This document shows positions 16,199-24,544 of a DNA stretch of 64,000 nt, piece after piece. Under the pieces are notes generated by a model that was given only the letters and a program-made list of their open reading frames with translations, ran no database searches and had not been told where the DNA came from. This stretch comes from Streptomyces sp. NBC_00878 (GTDB lineage Bacteria > Actinomycetota > Actinomycetes > Streptomycetales > Streptomycetaceae), in assembly GCF_026341515.1 (NCBI RefSeq), contig NZ_JAPEOK010000001.1, forward strand, positions 4,588,001 through 4,652,000. The letters are read 5' to 3'. The position numbers and the translations under genes are program-made. The first letter of the stretch is position 1. Every line of letters begins with the position of its first letter.

Positions 16199-17425
16199 AT
16201 GGCCGACTCCGACTCCACAGCCTCCGACTCCGCGGCGCCCGCGAACCCCGCGGCGCAGTTCCGCGCCGACCGTCCCGTGTACGTCATCGGCGGCGGACCG
16301 GGCGGTCTCGCGGCGGCGCACGCGTTGCGCGCGCAGGGCGTACGGGCCGTCGTGCTCGAGAAGTCCGAGCGCGTCGGGGCATCCTGGCGGCAGCATTACG
16401 ACCGGCTGCGGCTGCACACCACGCGGCGGCTGTCCGGGCTGCCGGGGCTGCCGATGCCGCGCTCGTTCGGGCGGTGGGTGTCGCGCGACGACGTGGTGCG
16501 GTACCTGGAGAAGTACGCCGAGTACCACGAACTGGAGATCGTCACGGGTGTCGAGGTCTCCCGCGTGGAACGCTCCACCGACGGCAGCCGCTGGCTGCTG
16601 CGCGCCACCGGCGGACGCGAACTGACCGGCAGCGCGGTCGTCGTCGCCACCGGCTACAACCACACACCGCACGTGCCCGACTGGCCCGGCCGCGACGCGT
16701 ACAAGGGCGAACTCCTGCACGCGGGCGCGTACCGCAACCCCGCCCCCTACACCGGACGCGACGTCCTCGTCGTCGGGGTCGGCAACACCGGTGCCGAGAT
16801 CGCCGTCGACCTCGTCGAGGGCGGCGCCTCGCGCGTACGGCTCTCGGTGCGGACCGCGCCGCACATCGTGCGCCGGTCGACGGCCGGCTGGGCGGCCCAG
16901 TTCACCGGGATCCTCTGCCGGCGGCTGCCGGTCGCGCTGGTGGACCGGTTGGCCGGGCCGCTGGCCAAGGTCAGCGTGCCCGACCTGTCGGAGCAGGGGC
17001 TGCCGAGGCCCGACACCGGGCTGTACTCCCGCGTGAAAGAGGGGGCCGTCCCCGTGCAGGACGTCGGTCTCATCGACGCCGTCCGCAAGGGGCGCGTCGA
17101 GGTGGTGGCCGCCGTCGACGGCTTCGAGGACGGCCAGGTCGTCCTCGCGAACGGCGACCGCGTCGAGCCCGACGTCGTGATCGCCGCGACCGGTTACCGG
17201 CGTTCCCTGGAGGGCGTCGTCGGACACCTCGGCGTACTGGACGGACGGGGGCGGCCGGTCGTGCACGGGGCGCGCTCCCCGAAGAACGCGCCCGGCCTGT
17301 ACTTCACCGGCTTCACCAACCCCATCAGCGGCATGTTCCGCGAACTGGCCATCGACGCAGAGAAGATCGCGAAAACGATCGCGCGCGACGCGGAACGAAG
17401 GCGTCCGTCCCGCATCGCGCGCTGA
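16199..17425 (+). CDS. Flavin-containing monooxygenase / NAD(P)-binding oxidoreductase
   Basis: A 408-residue two-dinucleotide-domain flavoprotein. The FAD Rossmann motif is VYVIGGGPGGLAAAHALRAQ, the NADPH motif is VLVVGVGNTGAEIAVDLVEG near residue 190, and the ATG-type motifs are VVATGYN and VIAATGYRRS. The layout matches the YUCCA-like/FMO group that hydroxylates or oxidises small organic substrates. The C-terminus has NAPGLYFTGFTNPISGMFRE. It stands alone between the DoxX promoter and the convergent secreted protein. No catabolic palindrome was found directly before it, so membership of the regulon is uncertain. Confidence 0.9.
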   Translation: MADSDSTASDSAAPANPAAQFRADRPVYVIGGGPGGLAAAHALRAQGVRAVVLEKSERVGASWRQHYDRLRLHTTRRLSGLPGLPMPRSFGRWVSRDDVVRYLEKYAEYHELEIVTGVEVSRVERSTDGSRWLLRATGGRELTGSAVVVATGYNHTPHVPDWPGRDAYKGELLHAGAYRNPAPYTGRDVLVVGVGNTGAEIAVDLVEGGASRVRLSVRTAPHIVRRSTAGWAAQFTGILCRRLPVALVDRLAGPLAKVSVPDLSEQGLPRPDTGLYSRVKEGAVPVQDVGLIDAVRKGRVEVVAAVDGFEDGQVVLANGDRVEPDVVIAATGYRRSLEGVVGHLGVLDGRGRPVVHGARSPKNAPGLYFTGFTNPISGMFRELAIDAEKIAKTIARDAERRRPSRIAR

Positions 17426-17436
17426 TCGCGACAGCA

Positions 17437-17466
17437 ACCGCGACCGCGACCGCGACCGCGACCGCT
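17437..17466 (+). repeat. ACCGCG hexanucleotide repeat
   Basis: Four ACCGCG units and a final ACCGCT lie just after the stop of the flavin monooxygenase, in the convergent gap. Confidence 0.88.
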
Positions 17467-17491
17467 GAGCTCAACTCGTTGGCGTTTCCGC

Positions 17492-18820
17492 CTAGTTGAC
17501 GACCAGGCTCGCCGAGTTGTTCGTGCTGTCCGGGTCGAACGGGAAGCCCTCGCCCCACTCCGGGCGGAGCGTGACCGCCCCGCTCGCCCCGGGCACCACC
17601 GTGTCGACGCGCAGCCTGAAGTCGTACGTCGTCTCCGAGTTCTCCGTCACCCAGTGCGGCAGGGCGCAGACGTAGCGCGGGGCACCCGTCGAGCCCGGGT
17701 AGTAGCCGCCCTCCAGCGTGCGCGGGGAGCAGTCGGACGGAACGCCGGTGACCGTCGTGCCCTGCGGGACGCGCAGGTCGACGAGGGCCACCGCGTCGCC
17801 GGAGCCGAGGTTGGCGACCCAGGCCGGACCCTTGTTCCGGAAGGCCAGCGTGGCCGTCACCGTGTCACCGGCCGCGCCCGTGACCTCGGCGCCGCGCACC
17901 GCGAAGTCCGCCGTGTTGTCGGCGCCGATCTGCAGCGCCACGTAGTTGTCGTCGTCCCAGAGGTCGGTGGCACCGGCGCCGGGTTCGACAGAGAGATCCA
18001 GCCGCTCGTTGAACGCGTGCGCCGCGATCGCCACCTTCAGCGGCTCGGGCAGCTCGAAGGAGTCACCGGGCGCGAGGACCTCGTCGAAGGTGCAGGTGGC
18101 GTGCGCGACCGGGATCGAGGCCGTGTACGTGCACTCGGGGTACTTCGACACGAAGTCGAGCCCGTACGACGCGTACATCGTCAGCGTGAAGCCGTTCGAT
18201 GTCTCGTTGCCCTTGTTGGACAGGGCGAACGGGATCGTCTCCGTCGTCCCCGGCTCGGTCTCGCCGATCGGGGCCTCGTCACGGATGGAGAGGTCGGGGC
18301 CCGAGGCGACCGTGAGCGTCGTCTCGGAGCTTTCCTCCGCCACGAGAACGCCGCCCGGGCCGCCGGTGGCCGTCGCCTCGTACGTGATCCGGCCCTGCGC
18401 ACCGCGCTCGGCGCCGTCGGCCGCCCGGACCGTCAGGTGGATCTGCTTGTTGTCGCCCTCCCCGACGACGGGCACGTCCGGCATGACGCACACCGCGGTC
18501 GTGCCGCTCGGTGTGCAGTTCTCCGGCCAGGTCACCTCGGCGACCCCCGCGAGCCCCGAGACGTCCACGGTGATCCTGCCGTCGGTCACCGTGAAGGTGC
18601 TGTTGTCGTGGTACAGGCCCAGGTCGAGTTGGCGGGTCGCCGGTTCACCGCCGTCCGTGCCGAGCGGCAGGCTCTGCTCGTACGGCGCGTTGATCCACAG
18701 CTGGTCGGTCTCCGGTTCGGCGGCTGCCGCGGGCAGGGCCAGGCCCACCGTCAGCAGACCGGCCACCGCACCGGCACAGGCTCCTAGGCGCGCAGCGCGC
18801 CGGACGGAGTCGGGTCTCAT
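17492..18820 (-). CDS. Secreted protein with CARDB/DUF11-like repeats
   Basis: A 442-residue exported protein. The signal peptide is RRAARLGACAGAVAGLLTVG, then LALPAAAAEPETD with an AAA cleavage site. The mature part has several beta-sandwich repeats of the DUF11/CARDB kind (for example DLSIRDEAPIGETEPGTTET and ADFAVRGAEVTGAAGDTVTA). The C-terminus is FDPDSTNNSASLVVN with no LPxTG motif or final helix, so it is probably released rather than anchored. The ATG at 18820 has GGGGGA 6 bp upstream and is preferred over upstream starts. Function unknown; adhesion or cell-wall binding is a guess from domain type. Confidence 0.85.
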   Translation of the reverse strand: MRPDSVRRAARLGACAGAVAGLLTVGLALPAAAAEPETDQLWINAPYEQSLPLGTDGGEPATRQLDLGLYHDNSTFTVTDGRITVDVSGLAGVAEVTWPENCTPSGTTAVCVMPDVPVVGEGDNKQIHLTVRAADGAERGAQGRITYEATATGGPGGVLVAEESSETTLTVASGPDLSIRDEAPIGETEPGTTETIPFALSNKGNETSNGFTLTMYASYGLDFVSKYPECTYTASIPVAHATCTFDEVLAPGDSFELPEPLKVAIAAHAFNERLDLSVEPGAGATDLWDDDNYVALQIGADNTADFAVRGAEVTGAAGDTVTATLAFRNKGPAWVANLGSGDAVALVDLRVPQGTTVTGVPSDCSPRTLEGGYYPGSTGAPRYVCALPHWVTENSETTYDFRLRVDTVVPGASGAVTLRPEWGEGFPFDPDSTNNSASLVVN

Positions 18821-18937
18821 GTTTCCCCCAAGGGACTCGGTCGTCTCCTTCAACATGGTCAACACGTAGACATCCGGGCGTGGTTGAGGGTTGTCCTGGA
18901 ACGCTGCGCGATCCTTGCGTGATCTGTGCGCCGTATG

Positions 18938-19046
18938 TGCGTGGTTCTTGGCGATCCGTGCGTGGTTCGTGGCGATCCGTGCGTGGCCCGCGTTGGCCGG
19001 GGTCGGCCCGGGTGCGTCGGGGCCGACCCGGATGCGTCGGGGTCGG
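18938..19046. repeat. 21-bp and 20-bp tandem repeats upstream of the acyl-CoA synthetase
   Basis: Two and a half copies of a 21-bp unit beginning TGCGTGGTTC lie at about 18938-18990. Two copies of a 20-bp unit beginning CCCGGGTGCGTCGG lie at 19007-19046. They sit in the 370-bp gap between the secreted protein and the NDP-forming synthetase, before the operator pair. No ORF is supported here. Confidence 0.85.
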
Positions 19047-19119
19047 GTGCGTTCCCGGACGGGTTCCGGCGGGTACGAACCCTGTGTTCGCCACAAGTTC
19101 TTTGCGTGCAGACCAGTTC

Positions 19120-19158
19120 CTGACAGGGCGTCAGTTAAGTAATCTGACACTGCGTCAG
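19120..19158. promoter_or_regulatory. Paired CTGAC-type operators (site 3)
   Basis: CTGACAGGGCGTCAG (19120-19134) and CTGACACTGCGTCAG (19144-19158) lie 24 bp apart centre to centre, about two helical turns. They lie 33 bp upstream of the NDP-forming synthetase ATG. Pairs on the same face of DNA usually allow cooperative binding. Confidence 0.82.
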
Positions 19159-19190
19159 TTATTGGCAGCCACTCAGGAGCGGGCGGACCG

Positions 19191-21416
19191 ATGCTTGGAT
19201 CAACCCACGGCACTCTCACCACCGACTCCCGCCGGGCCCGCGTCATCGCCTGCGGTGAGCAACCGGCCCCTGCCGTGCACGGCAGGCCCGCCGCCACCGA
19301 CGACCTCGACGTCAGCGGCCGGCCGCTGTACGCCGGCGTACCCGATCTGGACCGCTTCTTCCGCCCCGAGTGCGTGGCCGTCGTCGGCGCCTCGGACGCC
19401 GAGGGGCGACCGAACACCGGCATCACAAGTCAGCTGCTCGCCTGGGCCGAGCGGGTCGGCGCGCGGCTGCATCCGGTGCACCCGACGCGTGAGTCGGTCT
19501 TCGGCATTCCGTGCGTCGCCGCTGTCGGGGATCTGCCCGAACAGGTCGACCTTGCCGTGCTGTTGGTCTCCGACCCACTGCCCGTGATCGAGGAACTCGC
19601 CGAGTCCAAGGTGAAGTTCGCGGTCGCGTTCGCCTCCGGGTTCGCCGAGACGGGCGCGGAGGGCGCCGCCGCGCAGGCCCGGCTGGCCGCCGCCGTGGGG
19701 CGCTCCGGGCTGCGCCTGCTCGGCCCGAACACCAACCTCAATGCTTTTGAGAGGTTCCGCGAGGATTTGGATGGCCCCGCGATCGCGCTGATCACCCAGT
19801 CCGGCCACCAGGGGCGTCCCGTCTTCACCATGCAGGAACTGGGCGTACGGCTCTCGCACTGGGCGCCAACCGGCAACGAGGCCGACCTGGAGACCGCCGA
19901 CTTCATCTCCTACTTCGCCGAGCAGCCGGAGGTCGGCGCCATCGCCTGCTACGTCGAGGGGCTGAAGGACGGGCGGTCCTTCCTGCTCGCCGCGGACCGG
20001 GCGGCGCGGCGCGGGGTGCCGGTGGTGGCGGTGAAGGTCGGCCGCACCGAGACCGGCGCCCGTACGGCCGCCTCGCACACCGGGAAACTGACCGGCGCGG
20101 ATGATGTGGTGGACGCGGCGATGCGGCAGTACGGGGTGATCCGGGTCGACGGGCTCGACGAACTCCAGGACACGGCGGCGCTGTTGGCGCGTGCCCGGCC
20201 TTCGGCCGCCGACGGTGTCGTCGTCTACTCGATCTCGGGCGGCACGGGTGCGCACTTCTCGGACCTCGCGACGGAGGCGGGGCTGTCGCTCCCCAGGCTG
20301 TCGCCCGGCAAGCAGGCCGAGTTGCACGAGTGGATCCCCGAGTACCTCGACGTGTCCAACCCCGTCGACAACGGCGGGCATCCCGTGGGCGACTGGCGCG
20401 GGCGGAAGATCATCGACGCGATCCTCGCCGATCCGGAGGTGGGGGTGTTGATCTGTCCGATCACGGGCCCCTTCCCGCCGATGAGCGACAAGCTGGCGCT
20501 CGACCTGGTGGCGGCGGCGGAGGAGACCGACAAGCTGGTGTGTGTGGTGTGGGGGTCGCCGGTGGGGACGGAGGCCGCGTACCGGGAGACGCTGCTCGGG
20601 TCGTCCCGGGTGGCCACCTTCCGTACGTTCGCGAACTGCATCACGGCGGTTCGGGCGTATCTGGAGCACGGGCGGTTCGCCGCGTCCTACCGGTCGCCCT
20701 TCGACGAGGCGCCGCGTACGTCGTCTCCCTCGTTCCGCAAGGCCCAGGCGTTGATGCGGCCGGGGCAGCGGTTGAGCGAGCACGCGGCGAAGCAGTTGCT
20801 GCGCGCGTACGGGATACGGGTGCCGCGGGAGCAGTTGGTGACCAGTGCGGCAGCGTCCGTGCGGGCGGCCGGGCTCGTCGGCTACCCCGTGGTGATGAAG
20901 GCGTCCGGTGCGCAGCTCGCCCACAAGACCGAACTCGGGCTGGTGAAGATCGGGTTGACGTCGGCGAGTCAGGTTCGTGACGCGTATCGGGAGCTGACGG
21001 ATATCGCGCGGTACGAGGAGGTGCCGCTCGACGGGGTGCTGGTGTGTCAGATGGTGGAGCCCGGGGTCGAGATGGTCGTGGGGGTCACGCAGGACGCGCT
21101 GTTCGGGCCGACGGTGACGGTGGGGCTGGGCGGGGTGCTGGTGGAGGTCCTGCGGGATTCCGCTGTGCGGGTGCCGCCGTTCGGGGAGGAGCAGGCGCGG
21201 TCGATGTTCGATGAACTGCGGGGGCGGGCGTTGTTGGACGGGGTGCGGGGGCGGCCGCCGGCCGATCTCGACGCGCTCGTGGAGGTTGTGCTGCGGGTGC
21301 AGCGGATGGCGCTCGAACTGGACGGGGAGTTGTCCGAGCTGGACATCAATCCGTTGATGGTGTTGCCGCGGGGGCAGGGGGCGGTTGCGTTGGATGCGCT
21401 GGCGGTGTGTCGCTGA
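19191..21416 (+). CDS. NDP-forming acyl-CoA synthetase / acetate-CoA ligase family protein
   Basis: A 741-residue fusion of the two subunits of ADP-forming acyl-CoA synthetases. It has an N-terminal CoA-binding Rossmann domain (FRPECVAVVGASDAEGRPNT), then a ligase-CoA domain with the phospho-His region AASHTGKLTGADDVVDAAMR. The C-terminal ATP-grasp_5 domain has VGYPVVMKASGAQLAHKTEL and LSELDINPLMVLP. The family interconverts acyl-CoA and free acid with ATP or GTP. Here it could activate the substrate or recover energy from a product such as acetyl- or propionyl-CoA. It is preceded by two catabolic palindromes and is the only gene in its unit. Confidence 0.93.
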   Translation: MLGSTHGTLTTDSRRARVIACGEQPAPAVHGRPAATDDLDVSGRPLYAGVPDLDRFFRPECVAVVGASDAEGRPNTGITSQLLAWAERVGARLHPVHPTRESVFGIPCVAAVGDLPEQVDLAVLLVSDPLPVIEELAESKVKFAVAFASGFAETGAEGAAAQARLAAAVGRSGLRLLGPNTNLNAFERFREDLDGPAIALITQSGHQGRPVFTMQELGVRLSHWAPTGNEADLETADFISYFAEQPEVGAIACYVEGLKDGRSFLLAADRAARRGVPVVAVKVGRTETGARTAASHTGKLTGADDVVDAAMRQYGVIRVDGLDELQDTAALLARARPSAADGVVVYSISGGTGAHFSDLATEAGLSLPRLSPGKQAELHEWIPEYLDVSNPVDNGGHPVGDWRGRKIIDAILADPEVGVLICPITGPFPPMSDKLALDLVAAAEETDKLVCVVWGSPVGTEAAYRETLLGSSRVATFRTFANCITAVRAYLEHGRFAASYRSPFDEAPRTSSPSFRKAQALMRPGQRLSEHAAKQLLRAYGIRVPREQLVTSAAASVRAAGLVGYPVVMKASGAQLAHKTELGLVKIGLTSASQVRDAYRELTDIARYEEVPLDGVLVCQMVEPGVEMVVGVTQDALFGPTVTVGLGGVLVEVLRDSAVRVPPFGEEQARSMFDELRGRALLDGVRGRPPADLDALVEVVLRVQRMALELDGELSELDINPLMVLPRGQGAVALDALAVCR

Positions 21417-21444
21417 CCGTGTCGCTGACTGCGGGTTGTGTGTG

Positions 21445-21475
21445 GCTGATCGCGCCGTTCCCCGCGCCCCTAAAG
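21445..21475 (-). repeat. Dispersed GC-rich element, inverted copy
   Basis: A minus-strand copy of the dispersed element lies 30 bp after the synthetase stop, ending CCCGCGCCCCTAAAG. One base differs from the main consensus (CGCCGTTCC). Confidence 0.88.
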
Positions 21476-21662
21476 ACGCGCCAGCGGTCTGTTGCCGGGT
21501 CGGGGCCGCGACGGGGCATCCGATCGCAGCTGTGTCATCCCCTGCCTACTGGTTGCTCACGGGAGGTCGTGCTGCGATCGGAAACCCCGACACGACCCCT
21601 TGCGCCGGGGGGCGGCTGCCGCCCAGTGGGGCCACTTGTAGAGACACGACCACCACAGGCGC

Positions 21663-21793
21663 CTTTAGGGGCGCGGGGAACTGCGCGACCAGCCCACGAC
21701 GGCTCGCGCTTGCGCACCGGCCCCAGGCACATCTTTCAGGGGCGCGGGGAACGGCGCAGTCCTTTAGGGGCGCGGGGAACTGCGCGACCAGCC
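21663..21793 (+). repeat. Three dispersed GC-rich elements in tandem orientation
   Basis: Plus-strand copies at 21663-21694, 21733-21759 (truncated at its 3' end) and 21762-21793 lie in the 416-bp gap before the hydratase. The second and third abut: the second ends inside GGCGCAGTC and the third begins CTTTAGGGGCGCGG. No gene is visible in this gap. Confidence 0.9.
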
Positions 21794-21832
21794 ACAGACG
21801 GCCCGCACCCACTCCACGGACGGAGGCACCCC

Positions 21833-22612
21833 TTGATACTCCACACCACCGCCACCCACGTCTCATGGATCACCCTCAACCGCCCCGAAGCCATGAACGC
21901 CCTCACCCCCGACCAACGCGACCACCTGATCCAGCTGTTCGAGGCCGCCTCCGCGAACCCGGACGTACGGGCGGTCGTCATCACGGCGACCGGTCGCGGA
22001 TTCTGCGCGGGCGCAGACCTCCGCGGCGGCCCGCCGGCAGGCGACCGCGTCGCCGGCGACGTAGCCCGAGTCATCCGCCAAGGCGCCCAGCGCCTGATCA
22101 CCGCCGTCCTCGACTGCGAGAAGCCGGTGATCGCCGCGGTGAACGGCACCGCAGCAGGCATCGGCGCCCACCTCGCCTACGCCTGCGACCTGGTCATCGC
22201 CGCCGAATCGGCCCGTTTCATCGAGGTGTTCGTACGCCGCGGCCTCGTCCCGGACGGCGCCGGCGCCTACCTCCTGCCCCGCCTGATCGGTCCCCAGCGA
22301 GCAAAGGAGCTGATGTTCTTCGGCGACGCCCTGACCGCCGCGGACGCGGAACGCCTCGGGCTCGTCAACCGCGTCGTACCGGACGAGGAGTTGGAGAAGA
22401 CGGCCCGCACCTGGGCCGAACGCCTCGCCACCGGCCCCACCCGCTCGCTCGCCCTCACGAAGCACCTGGTGAACGCGTCCCTGGACACCGACCGGTCGAC
22501 CGCCTTGACCGCCGAGGCCACCGCACAGGAGATCAACATGACGACGGCGGACGCGAAGGAGGGGGTGACGTCGTTCGTGGAGCGGCGGAGCCCGGATTTC
22601 CGTGGTCGCTGA
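21833..22612 (+). CDS. Enoyl-CoA hydratase/isomerase family protein
   Basis: A 259-residue crotonase-fold protein starting at TTG, with GGAGG 6 bp upstream and the family N-terminus LHTTATHVSWITLNRPEAMN. Oxyanion-hole blocks are GRGFCAGADLRGGPPAGDRV and VNGTAAGIGAHLAYACDLVI. An acidic residue follows in FVRRGLVPDGAGAYLLPRLI. It would act on an enoyl-CoA intermediate. A longer reading from further upstream would run through the dispersed repeats and is rejected. The flavin reductase follows after 77 bp. Confidence 0.9.
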   Translation: MILHTTATHVSWITLNRPEAMNALTPDQRDHLIQLFEAASANPDVRAVVITATGRGFCAGADLRGGPPAGDRVAGDVARVIRQGAQRLITAVLDCEKPVIAAVNGTAAGIGAHLAYACDLVIAAESARFIEVFVRRGLVPDGAGAYLLPRLIGPQRAKELMFFGDALTAADAERLGLVNRVVPDEELEKTARTWAERLATGPTRSLALTKHLVNASLDTDRSTALTAEATAQEINMTTADAKEGVTSFVERRSPDFRGR

Positions 22613-22669
22613 CCCCTCGTCCTCCCCCTCACGCTGTCGTTGCCGCCAGGTCAGGAAACCCCTTCCCAT

Positions 22670-22684
22670 CTGACACTCCGTCAG
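22670..22684. promoter_or_regulatory. CTGAC-type palindromic operator (site 4)
   Basis: CTGACACTCCGTCAG ends 5 bp before the ATG proposed for the flavin reductase. Together with the gap after the hydratase, it suggests that the reductase has its own promoter. Confidence 0.78.
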
Positions 22685-22689
22685 CTTCA

Positions 22690-23337
22690 ATGGGCAATGT
22701 GATGGGACATGCAGGGATGGCCGCCGCGGCCGTCCGGTATCTCAGGTCGGCCGGCGTCCCGGACACCACGGGCCGGGTCGAACCGCTCCCACGCCCGGAC
22801 CTGCGCGCGGTGGGCGACGACGAGCGCGCACCGATCGATCCGGCCGAATTCCGGCGCGTACTGGGCAACTTCGCGACGGGCGTCACGGTCGTCACCGCAC
22901 CGGCCACCGAAGGCGAGCGTGAGGACGGGCCGACAGGTCCGGCCGGATTCGCCTGCCAGTCGTTTTCGTCCCTCTCTCTTGACCCGCCGCTGATCGCGTT
23001 CATGGTCGCGCGTACGTCGACGACCTGGCCGCGCATCGCCCGCGCGGGCGTCTTCTGCGTGAACGTCCTCGGCGCGCACCAGGGCGACCTGTGCCGCGGT
23101 TTCGCGGTGAGCGGCTCCGACAAGTTCGCCGGGGTCGTCTACGACGCGGCCCCGGTCTCCGGCTCACCACGCCTCGCCGGCGCCCCCGCCTGGATCGACT
23201 GCACGGTCCACGCCGTCCACACGGGCGGCGACCACCTGATCGTGGTGGGCAGGGTGGACGCCCTGGGTACGGCGGACGGCGAGGAGGCGCCCCTGCTGTT
23301 CCATCGGGGGCGGTTCGGCGGACTCGCGGCCAACTGA
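22690..23337 (+). CDS. Flavin reductase family protein
   Basis: A 215-residue FMN-binding split-barrel reductase. Conserved blocks are FRRVLGNFATGVTVVTAPAT, GFACQSFSSLSLDPPLIAFM and ARAGVFCVNVLGAHQGDLCR, plus GDHLIVVGRVDAL. Family members (HpaC/HsaB-like) supply reduced flavin to two-component monooxygenases in aromatic or steroid ring oxidation. No large oxygenase partner lies next to it, so the partner must be elsewhere. The start is uncertain: MGNVMGHAG at 22690 or the ATG at 22702; the operator overlaps the leader, and a leaderless or very short 5' end is possible. Confidence 0.87.
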   Translation: MGNVMGHAGMAAAAVRYLRSAGVPDTTGRVEPLPRPDLRAVGDDERAPIDPAEFRRVLGNFATGVTVVTAPATEGEREDGPTGPAGFACQSFSSLSLDPPLIAFMVARTSTTWPRIARAGVFCVNVLGAHQGDLCRGFAVSGSDKFAGVVYDAAPVSGSPRLAGAPAWIDCTVHAVHTGGDHLIVVGRVDALGTADGEEAPLLFHRGRFGGLAAN

Positions 23338-23467
23338 CGCCGATAGCCCACTTCTTGACGCCTGTGGACGCCCGTATCGGCGGAACCGTTTCTTCGGCCG
23401 TCGTGTCCTCTTTCCCGGAGGGTGGTTCCACGCCGCGGATCCACCTGTGGAGGTGGAGGGGGATGCC

Positions 23468-23914
23468 ATGGGGCAGGTACGCGAGGGGGCACGGTTAGGG
23501 GCTTGGGCCGTCGCCGGAGTCATCGGCCTGGCGGTGTTGTACGTGATCGGCGCGTTCGCCTTCGGCGGCGCGGGGTGGATCACCGCCCCGTTCCGCGGTG
23601 AGGCGGACGAGCGCAACAACACGGTCGGCTCGGGCGAGTTCCGGCAGACCACGTACGAGGAGTTCTTCGATCTGTGCGAGGCCGTGCAGAACGCCGAAGG
23701 AACGATCCAGGTGCTCCAGGACGAGCGGAAGGCCGCTTCGGAGACCCGCAGGACGCAGATCGACCAGTCGGTCACCGCGCTGAAGGCCACGCGGATCGAG
23801 TCGGTCAACGACTACAACTCGAAGGCCGCCCAGGAGCATCGCGCGCCCTTCCGTGACAAGGACCTGCCATACCGGCTGAGTGTCGAGGCCGAGCGCACGA
23901 CGTGCACCAACTGA
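23468..23914 (+). CDS. Small membrane-anchored protein, unknown function
   Basis: A 148-residue protein with one N-terminal helix (LGAWAVAGVIGLAVLYVIGA) and a soluble helical remainder (EEFFDLCEAVQNAEGTIQVL). The start ATG is set by a GGAGGTGGAGGGGG run. Two cysteines (near the helix in FFDLCEAV and at the C-terminal TTCTN) could pair outside the cell. The lipoprotein gene follows after 35 bp, and the two are probably co-expressed. I do not recognise the family. It resembles tail-fibre or phage-cargo adaptors of mobile elements only in size. Confidence 0.7.
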   Translation: MGQVREGARLGAWAVAGVIGLAVLYVIGAFAFGGAGWITAPFRGEADERNNTVGSGEFRQTTYEEFFDLCEAVQNAEGTIQVLQDERKAASETRRTQIDQSVTALKATRIESVNDYNSKAAQEHRAPFRDKDLPYRLSVEAERTTCTN

Positions 23915-23949
23915 TCCCCGTCTCATCCCGGGAAAGAGGGCAGCACCTC

Positions 23950-24504
23950 ATGAAGAAGTTCGCACGCATGGCTCTGGCCGGCATCGTCGCGCTCGTCGTG
24001 GGCCTCGCCCTGACGTCCTGCACCGACTCCAGCCAGGACAAGGAGAACAAGGCCAAGCAGGAAGGCTACGACCACCTCGTGGCCCAGCAGCCGGCGGGCC
24101 GCATGGAGTACTCGCCGACCCGCGAAGCGATCAACCAGTGGGTCAAGACGTGGGGGAAGCGGGGCAAACTCTCGTACGTCTACATCCAGAACGCCAAGGG
24201 CGAGTACGGGTACTTCATCATGAAGGGCCTGCCGGTGCCGCGCTGCAAGATGCTCACCCCGACGGAGAAGGTGGAGCACTCCGACAGCGGCGTCGCGGTC
24301 CTCGCGCAGCCCGGCATGGACGGCACGTACACCACGGGTTCCACCTGCAACGCGTACTACGGTTTCGACGCCACGACGGGCGCGTACATGGAGTTCACGG
24401 TCGGCACGAACCAGTCGTTCTTCCTGTTCGACAAGCCCATGACGATGCCGGAGTACGCCAGTGCCAAGCAGTTGGGGCCGACCTCGGTGAAGGACCTCAA
24501 GTAG
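23950..24504 (+). CDS. Putative lipoprotein, unknown function
   Basis: A 184-residue protein with a signal peptide (MKKFARMALAGIVALVVGLA) and lipobox LTSC, giving a lipid-modified Cys near residue 24. The mature region contains GKLSYVYIQNAKGEYGYFIM and FFLFDKPMTMPEYASAKQL, a compact beta-rich fold. GAGGG lies 11 bp before the ATG. It lies directly downstream of the membrane-anchored protein and converges on the MFS gene. Function unknown; the pair could form an envelope complex. Confidence 0.82.
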   Translation: MKKFARMALAGIVALVVGLALTSCTDSSQDKENKAKQEGYDHLVAQQPAGRMEYSPTREAINQWVKTWGKRGKLSYVYIQNAKGEYGYFIMKGLPVPRCKMLTPTEKVEHSDSGVAVLAQPGMDGTYTTGSTCNAYYGFDATTGAYMEFTVGTNQSFFLFDKPMTMPEYASAKQLGPTSVKDLK

Positions 24505-24544
24505 CGAGCGAGCGGCGTCGATGGTGCCGGTGATTCACGGGGTC

